NCBI GenBank assembly: GCA_000310025.1
Contig: FN649741.1
Location: 6,283,613-6,331,638, forward strand
From: Ectocarpus siliculosus
Taxonomy: Eukaryota > Sar > Phaeophyceae > Ectocarpales > Ectocarpaceae
Reading direction: 5' to 3'
DNA: 48,026 nucleotides
Below the pieces are notes generated by a model. It had not been told where the DNA came from. It searched no databases and saw only the letters and a list, made by a program, of their open reading frames with translations. The translations under genes were made by a program, and so were the position numbers. Within the stretch, counting starts at the first letter, position 1; every line of letters starts with the position of its first letter. Positions 41,488 to 48,026 of the stretch are shown here, one piece after another.

Positions 41488-42185
41488 CATGGGTGCGCAC
41501 TTGCTTTCTTCGCTTTCGTGTACTAGCAGAGGGCAACAGGCTCGAAAAATTGGGCCCGACCCCTCCCACGACGTGAAAGGGCTCAAAAGTCATGCCGATC
41601 ACACCCTTGTCAAAAACGCAATTGGATGTGAAGGAACTCCCAAATTCCCAGATATGGTTGCCTCTCTCAGCTCTCCCTGCTGCTGCTTGCTGCTGGCTGT
41701 TGGCTGTTGGGCAGTGGTGGTTCGATCCACGGCCAGAACAACGTGCGGTCTACGCCGAGAGTGGCCCAGCGTGATTGGATCTTCGAGGGGTGGAGCGCTC
41801 CTACGGCTTTCACACACCATTCCAGTCGTCTATGGTGCCGTTTTCTCCACACGCAAGGGTTGCAGGCCGAACGGATGGATGTACGCCTTGCAACGCGCGA
41901 CGGGAATAGAACCAAAATCCTCAAGGTACACGGTGTTGTAGAGAGCAGTCGAATCCACGGGTATGCAGAGATGGCGACGGACCGAAAAAGAAGAGAAGAA
42001 ACCGCCAAGGACCGTCTGAAATGGAAATGGAGCAAAATTTCAGCCACAAGAAAAACGAGAGAAGAAGTGAGAAGGGCGCGAAAGAGGCCACATACATGCA
42101 CTATTACACACATCATCGGGGACCCACGAGGGAGCACCATTTAGCATCAGAAACAAGTGTACAGCCCCAACTGATCTCACATAGG

Positions 42186-42353
42186 TCACTCACAGAGAGG
42201 AACGAGATCCTTCTGCTGGTCGGCATCGAACATATCGTCGTCGTCACCGTCGTCGAGGTCGTCGCAGATTGTGAGGACGGAGTCCTGCCCTGCAGCGAGC
42301 CAATCCCCCTGCCCGTTGTCCTTGATCCACTTGTCATCAGCGGCGGCAGACAC
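42186..42353 (-). CDS. Acidic last-exon candidate in unit A, copy 2
   Basis: This copy of the acidic exon keeps DDKWIKDNGQGDWLAAGQD and CDDLDDGDDDDMFDADQQ but stops nine codons after, at DLVPLCE. Compared with copy 1 the frame is preserved in the shared 48 codons, which supports but does not prove coding. Confidence 0.35.
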   Translation of the reverse strand: MSAAADDKWIKDNGQGDWLAAGQDSVLTICDDLDDGDDDDMFDADQQKDLVPLCE

Positions 42354-42939
42354 CTGGCACGAGCCGAACCAGCAGGAAGAATAACTAAGCGCGTCGTTGA
42401 TTTCCTCAGTAACCTATACCCGTTCTGACCTCTCCTCCGTACCACCCCGCACAAATCTACTGTATACCTGTACACCACAACAAAGAGAGCAAAATAATGC
42501 GTTGCCAACGACAACATGCTCTGCGAGTCTTTCGACTCTCTCGGTGCAACAGCTACGGCACCGTGATCGCACTGTAGGTACACTCCAAAGGATTGTAGCA
42601 ACGGCCGTGACGTGGCATCGGTTGACGAGAAACCCTTGGCAACAACGGCACGAACATGCATCAAGGCTATGTGACACGAAAACAGAGCAGTGGACCGGCA
42701 CATGAGATCATCGCGGACGAATCCTGAACCAACGCTTGTTTCTCGACGTCATGCACATCATCAAGCTTCAGGAACAATACCAAGGCCTTGCAGCACCGGC
42801 AAGGACGTAGTTTACAGGGACTGAGGTGATCAAAACACTGGAGCCTCTGCCTCGTTCAGAATTCAAGAGGGAGTCAGCTGTGGGTACACTTGTCGAAACG
42901 ACGGGTCGAGAAAGTCATGCCAAAGTTGTCGTCGGTGCT

Positions 42940-42966
42940 GGTGGTGGTGGTGGTGGTGGTGGTGGT
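42940..42966 (+). repeat. (GGT)9 microsatellite in unit A copy 2
   Basis: Nine GGT units against six in copy 1 at 36242-36259. Confidence 0.9.
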
Positions 42967-43488
42967 GCTCTTTGTCTTGGCAAAAAGAAAGGTTATGACC
43001 CCTTTCCCCTCTCAACAACAGCACTTCCTCTTCCGTACGCAAAGAGAAATACCCGTGGTTGCTGGGCCATTGGTGTCTCGCCTCCGGGTGTCGACGTCAA
43101 TCCCGATCAACTACCTTAATCGACTCAAGCAGACCGCAAACCTTAAATCAAAGCAGCTTACCAACCCAACAGCGATATGACTACTGCTATAGCTAGCCGT
43201 TCAATTCTTCGCATGGGCAAGGTTGCAGCGCGTCGGACAGTGTGCCGTCGGGGAGATAACAGGCAAGACATTTCCGACAAACCGCAGCAGCCTTCGCACG
43301 GTCAGTACATTACTAGGTAAACGTCTTGGATAAAGAATGCAATCGGGGAAGTTGGGTTAGGGATAGGCATTGGGACTGCTTTCCCCTCCCTGTTCTATTT
43401 CCTTAAAAGAATAATTTCTCGCGACGGCGGTCCACAAAACGGTCGCTGACCCATCCCCAAACCCTCCCCGTCGTCGACATGTCGAGTA

Positions 43489-43862
43489 CAGTGGGGGGGC
43501 CGGTTTAGCGACCCCTATTATGGTAGTCGCGTGTGTCGAATATGCTTCACCAAACATATCTCTGGTGTCCACCTGTTGCGCTAGTGTCACGGCGTGTGCT
43601 TCGATGAAAACCAACTCTCCATATGGGCGCACACCATCATGCGTGAATGTATGCGTCCCCCCGCGGGTGTTGTGTCCTTTGTGTGAGGAAAGAGCGCGGG
43701 GTCTCCGCAAAAAATTGAAGCGAGGCCGCTATTGCTCCCTGAAAACAGCTCCAAAAGCCGCTATTGTGGGGTATAGCGGTCAATGGCCGCTGAACCGGGG
43801 GGCAGCGGTGGGGTCGCCACAGCAGGGCACGTTGCTTAACAGGGGGCCGCTAAGCCCCACTG
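43489..43862 (+). mobile_element. MITE with CAGTGGGG termini, copy 2
   Basis: This is the same element as 36780-37150, carried along with unit A, beginning CAGTGGGGGGGCCGG and ending CCCCACTG. The flanking sequence is also duplicated, so it was present before the duplication and did not insert twice. Confidence 0.7.
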
Positions 43863-45281
43863 CGGTACCACTAAAGTTCCTCCTGAGGATTTTGGTCAAC
43901 GGTGACAGTCATCTGTGAGGAAGGTTCTGCGGAGAACCTAAATATTTCTTACGGTGAACTACGAGCTGTACTCCCTCACCGCGAAGATCCACACCAACCA
44001 GGACGATGCCACAATAATACACCAAAACGTCAGGCGCGGGGTGCACTGAAAGCCCGGTGCACACTCATTTCCCTGCTGCTGCTGGGGCGGCGGCATCGTA
44101 ACGACCGGCTGCGACATCTTCGCCGCGTGGAGACTGCAGAGGGCATGGGGGGGGGGGGGGATAGGTCAACTTCCATAGCTTAGGCAAAGTACGGTGTTGT
44201 GTTCGTGACTCATGCACATTTTGCAAATTTCAACCAGATTGTTCGTGGAGAGGTTGAACGTAATGCGAATGTCCGCCTCGCTGGAATCATCCGGGTACTC
44301 CCTGGGACGGAAAATACCAAACTCGAGATAAAACAACCACAAACACGGTTGAACTGCAAGTCTGGCTGGAGGGCGGGGGGGCAAACAACACGTAACATAG
44401 CGTTGCTAGGCTTATCGCCTGTAGAGAAGGGTAGTCGCTCTGATGCTGTGCTGTTCGGCCCCCAAAAGATTTTTGGGGTATCGGAATGATGATCACTGCA
44501 CTTCGACTTCTGGCAAGGCCCACAACCAGGACAAAAAATGATGGCGATTGTGGTATTATTACTCTGGAGAATGCCCCTTTGCTGAACGAAACGGCCTACG
44601 GAGATATACCTTTGTCAACACGTGTTTGAACGCCTTGGGATCATCGCCAACAAAATTCAGTCGCTGCTGCTGTGTGAACCTCTCAACACGTTAGTCATTT
44701 CTTAGGTAGTGGCCGGGGGATGAAGAAAACTCTAGCGCTAACTAACCCCGCACGTGGCAGGCAGCTAAGCTGGCGCAGGATAACCTCTACAATAGCAGTA
44801 GGTCTTCCTGAGATAGGTTCTGGTTGGCGTTGGTTCGGAAATTCTACAAGGGTAGGTTAGTGGTCCTTGCAGCAGACCTACGTCGCTGTTGGGTGACAAA
44901 CGTTCTTCGTGCAAGCCTGTTTAGGCGGGATTGATTTTCAAGTCGGGTGCGCACGCCACGTGGGTGTATCTCTTGCTTGCCTTCCCGTGGATGCACTTCT
45001 TCCACCAACGCGTTTCCACGCTTTTGTTGCACGCTCTGGCGGGTTTCGCGGTGTGGTATGAAAGGGTGTGCCTGCTTCTCGCCGTTGCTCAATAAACACA
45101 AAATGCTCGTGCCTCCGCCTTCCATCAGTCCCGCGAAGGAAACTTCCTTCGCCCCATAGTGAGCTTGCAATAAAAGATCATTTTTCACAAGAGAAAGTCC
45201 CGACCAAAAGTTGCCAAAAACTTGAACTTTCTTGCAACTCTATGCTCCCATAAAAATCTGTGCTAGATGTTCGGAGGGGGG

Positions 45282-45711
45282 GTAGTATAATTGCTATTTC
45301 AAAGAGGGCTCAACGATGAGTTCTGGACGTACTGCTACCCCTCCCCCCCCCCCGGCCATGTTTTCGGGCGTTTAATCCAGGTTGTTCAATGCGTTTATTG
45401 TAAGTATAGGATTTAGTATCGTAATAGGAAAGTCTACATATTCCTTTTTGTATAGGCGTTAGTATCGTAGTATAACAACCACATATACTAAGACGTGTGT
45501 TTGGGATTATGTGTTGACCAATACAAACGTATCACAACACCTACTAGTATCAGAAGGTGTGTAGTTTAGGCCTACCCAGGCTGCATCCTATACAATAGAG
45601 TATATATGTTATACTGTTCCACACTAAATCCTAGTTGAAGTGCCAAATACGGTAGATAACAGACCCCCCCCTCCCCCCTGATCCAGTTTGTGGCAGTGCG
45701 TCCATAATTCG
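45282..45711. other. Spacer between unit A copy 2 and unit B copy 2
   Basis: No gene was recognised. It is AT-rich from 45390 to 45640 with repeated TAGTATCGTA motifs (45415-45424 and 45461-45473) and C-runs at 45343-45353 and 45664-45677. It replaces the G-run repeat that lies at this point in the left copy. Confidence 0.5.
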
Positions 45712-46388
45712 GGTACCCATGTGCGCGAGATATGATCCTCTCTTGCGAGCTCCCAGCAAGTCGAGCTTGGACGATCCAAAATCACACAACAGGGTACGCA
45801 CGCACATCAAGAGAACACGTTAACCCGCTCAAAGTATGTGTGAAAGGTCGTCACTATGTGGTGCAGTAGCACACGATGTGTCATCCATACATGGAGTGTA
45901 TGCGGTTTGCTCGAAGTCGGCTCTACTCTCTACTCCCTACTCCCCAAAGACACGCAACTTGTCAACAAAACACTCGGACAAAAAACAGGGGGGGGAGGGT
46001 CCGTGCAGGTAGCGGGATAACTTGCTCATATTGATGTACTTTGGTTGTGCACCGCAAATGGAAGGGCAAAATATTCCAGAGAGGGAATCGAACCCACAAC
46101 CTGCGGCAGCAGGATTGCGAGGTTATCCATTAGATAGGGGCTTTCCAAAACTAGCAAGCTCAAGAGCAAATTGTGTTGTCCCTAAGATGCGTGCATGTCC
46201 ACACAAGCTAGAATACCAAATACAGCAAGCTGCACACACCTGATCACCGGTTCACACACTAACACCCATCCATATACTTCCTCCTGCACCCTCCAAGCAT
46301 GTATGCTTATAGGCCTTGCAAGATGGCTAACAACCGTCTTGTTTGTGAGCCTGCTACCCAAAAAGGAGGTATCACCGATTGCTGTAGA
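45712..46388 (+). repeat. Duplicated unit B, copy 2
   Basis: Partner of 39202-39834. It contains extra insertions (near 45870-45950 with CTCTACTCTCTACTCCCTACTC) and a less decayed tRNA-like segment on the minus strand. Confidence 0.8.
46076..46140 (-). ncRNA. tRNA-like pseudogene in unit B, copy 2
   Basis: The minus strand reads CCCCTATCTAATGGATAACC (A-box region), then CCTGCTGCCGCAGG and a good B box in GTGGGTTCGATTCCCTC with a nearly complete T-arm. The acceptor stem has no partner. It is a SINE head or tRNA pseudogene and not a working tRNA. Confidence 0.5.
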
Positions 46389-47055
46389 CCTCAGGGTGGG
46401 TCTTAACGTCCCTTCTCGGGACAGGGAACAGGGAACAGGGAACTCGGAAACATTGTCTGATTGGCTGGCCACACAAAATATATTTCCTGGAAATGTGGAG
46501 ACCACCTTCATAAAGGTACAATCTCCCCAACGTCTGTCGAGGACGATTCCCTCCTGTCACAATGGCGTCGACGAAGAGATTTGGAAACAAGAGTTTATAA
46601 ATATTTAGGAAACATAAATACAAAAGCAGAAAGACTGTACCCATTCGAGATAAGACCACAGTCGAATGGGATGTGTTGCAGTCTTTACAGTGAATGGAGG
46701 AGAAATGCCACACACGTTCCCTGTTTGAGGTACTGCTGTAGTTACGCCGCACAAATCATTTTACTCCCTCGGGAGTTAAAATTAGCCAACAGACCATGGG
46801 GAACGTGGCACACGGGCTCTTCGGTGGCCATTGAGGACGTGGTGGGAAGTGTGTGATCACTCTCGGGCATGTGGCTGCCACAGGTGCTACAAGCTACCAG
46901 TTCAAGCCGTATTGGCATTGCCACCATCATCAGGTGTCTTGCATGCAAAAAAAAGGCGGCGGATGCTTGTGTAGCGGTTGTTGTATCAAGGGTATCCGTG
47001 AAAATAATTTCAAGACACATACAACAGGCCTACTATTCGAATATCGGGGTCATTT
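46389..47055. other. Intergenic with a short heptamer repeat
   Basis: ACAGGGA occurs three times at 46421-46442. A 131-codon plus frame (46461-46856) and a minus frame (47020-46742) overlap and lack recognisable domains. Nothing else is supported. Confidence 0.45.
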
Positions 47056-48026
47056 GGGGGGGGGGGGGGGGCGTACTCATTTGTTGCTTGCCGTAGTCAT
47101 TTGACCATTGACCACGCGTCCCTTTCGAGACGGAGCACCGTTCCTACACCTACTAGAGACACCACCAACATTTGGGAGCTCTTTACGTTTCTGCCACAAA
47201 CTCCATAAAAATTTCTTGCACATCTTATCCCCGTCCTCTAGGGCCTCTTGTGCCCACCATCTATCCCCAATTATCGCGATCGTTTTTTCGCTGTTGTCTA
47301 ATTTACCAAACTTGTCCATGTCACACCCTCTCTGTCTCATTTCCTCCTCGAGATCCTCTCTTTCCTTCCTGTACAACTCACACTCCCCAACTATGTGGGG
47401 TCTACTCTCCTCCGATTTGCCACATGGACATGTGTGTCTATCCTCCTCTTCCTCTCTCCTACGGCTGGTATACCTCTTCCTCCGTTCTGGCAAGTCCAGA
47501 TCGCCTACTCGAAATTGCAATTTCAGCTTTTTCGCATAGTCCATGGGGCCGTCCAAGTACTTCTTCATCCCTATCCCTTCTTTCAACTTCCCGTATATCT
47601 CCAAGTGGTCTTCGCTTCGTACCTTCTTGCGAAGGGTTGTCTCCTCCCTACTCTCTAGCATCTCCTTGACTTTCGTCTTGAACCCCCCCGAACCCTTCCG
47701 TGTCCAACGTCTCCTCCTCGTCTCCTATCTCCTTCCAAACCTTCTCTACCACCTTGTCCCATCTGATTCCCTTCTTCCCTGGAGTCGCTTTTCCCCAAGC
47801 TGCCTCGTCAACCATGGCTGGTAGTCTATCGTCCGACATTCTACTTACCTTGTACTGCCACTTCAACTTCTGCATGTCTCTCTTTGTTTTAAGAGAGTAC
47901 ATTCCCAATTCTGCTCTCAATACAGTGTTGCTCGTTGTGCTTGAACATCCTAGTATTTTCTTGGCCGCTGCCATCTGCAAGGTTTCCAGCTGCTTGACGG
48001 CCTTTTCGTTACCTTCCCATATGGCT
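47056..48026 (-). mobile_element. LINE ORF2 3' end with C-run tail (continues past window)
   Basis: On the minus strand the frame enters at 48026 with AIWEGNEKAVKQLETLQMAA, continues AKKILGCSSTTSNTVLRAEL and LKTKRDMQKLKWQYKVSRM, a region typical of the C-terminal part of non-LTR retrotransposon ORF2. At a run of seven C (47683-47689) the frame shifts, and it resumes with KMLESREE-like sequence. It ends with a CCHC-like knuckle (TCPCGKSEESRPHIVGECELY) and NGQMTTASNK. The element finishes GTACG plus 16 C (47071-47056 minus). The frameshift in the homopolymer may be a mutation or a sequencing error. Confidence 0.85.

Larger units (their letters stand above)
39835..41739. other. Unique spacer between the duplicated blocks
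   Basis: No gene was recognised. The stretch holds a CCCTAA tract at 40473-40494 and a CTG-rich tract near 41434-41487. Frames at 40294-40632 and 40732-41207 are open in several phases but lack domains. Confidence 0.5.
41740..45281 (+). repeat. Segmental duplication unit A, copy 2
   Basis: Partner of 35064-38604, about 6.68 kb further right in the same orientation. Differences include longer GGT, altered MITE ends and small indels. It ends in a 7-G run at 45276-45282 and not in the longer G-run found in copy 1. Confidence 0.9.

Overview
The window reads as nuclear DNA of a eukaryote rich in transposable elements, most plausibly a stramenopile and possibly a brown alga. Support for this is the split genes with GT-AG introns, the gypsy, DIRS, LINE and Helitron types present, a short CCCTAA (TTAGGG-type) tract at 40473-40494, and GC near 50%. 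The organism is an inference. No rRNA gene, intact tRNA gene, CRISPR array or bacterial operon is visible.

Layout: 1-276 is a partial copy of a 0.6 kb repeat bounded by G-runs. 286-4958 is a decayed minus-strand Ty3/gypsy element: two LTR-like direct repeats flank a pol that lacks gag, protease and most of the RT, and a gag-like scrap lies beyond the inner LTR. 6268-6665 is a roughly 110-bp tandem array. 6705-7612 is a broken PIF1/Helitron helicase, followed by a Cys-rich spliced-gene candidate (7649-8446), a 205-bp tandem duplication and GA-rich DNA to 9250. After a 100-N gap, 10481-13074 holds a DIRS-type element: RNase H, a methyltransferase-like region and a nearly intact tyrosine recombinase. 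13252-13409 is a LINE 3' tail.

The most notable gene is on the minus strand at 24010-15718. Eight exons join in phase with consensus-like splice sites to give at least 1613 residues. The motif order is DECH (II), V, VI, then Walker A (I), which is a circularly permuted SF2 helicase. A GT-A glycosyltransferase-like domain with DDN and WED signatures follows. This is the layout of GREB1/TAGT proteins, a family proposed to glycosylate hydroxymethylated bases in DNA or, for GREB1, protein. An unusual beta-rich domain interrupts the helicase after motif II, and an unrecognised domain closes the C-terminus. The first exons are not resolved. A 0.6 kb G-run-bounded repeat sits just upstream at 25539-26154.

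The right half holds a tRNA-headed SINE (32170-32471), a two-exon three-TM membrane protein with a PPxY tail (33701-34885), and a large direct segmental duplication. Unit A (35064-38604 and 41740-45281) and unit B (39202-39834 and 45712-46388) occur twice, about 6.6 kb apart, each A carrying the same pogo/Tc1-like MITE. The last kilobase is the 3' end of a LINE (47056-48026, minus). Its tail sequence and terminal C-run recur in the 0.6 kb repeats, which suggests a LINE and parasite pair.
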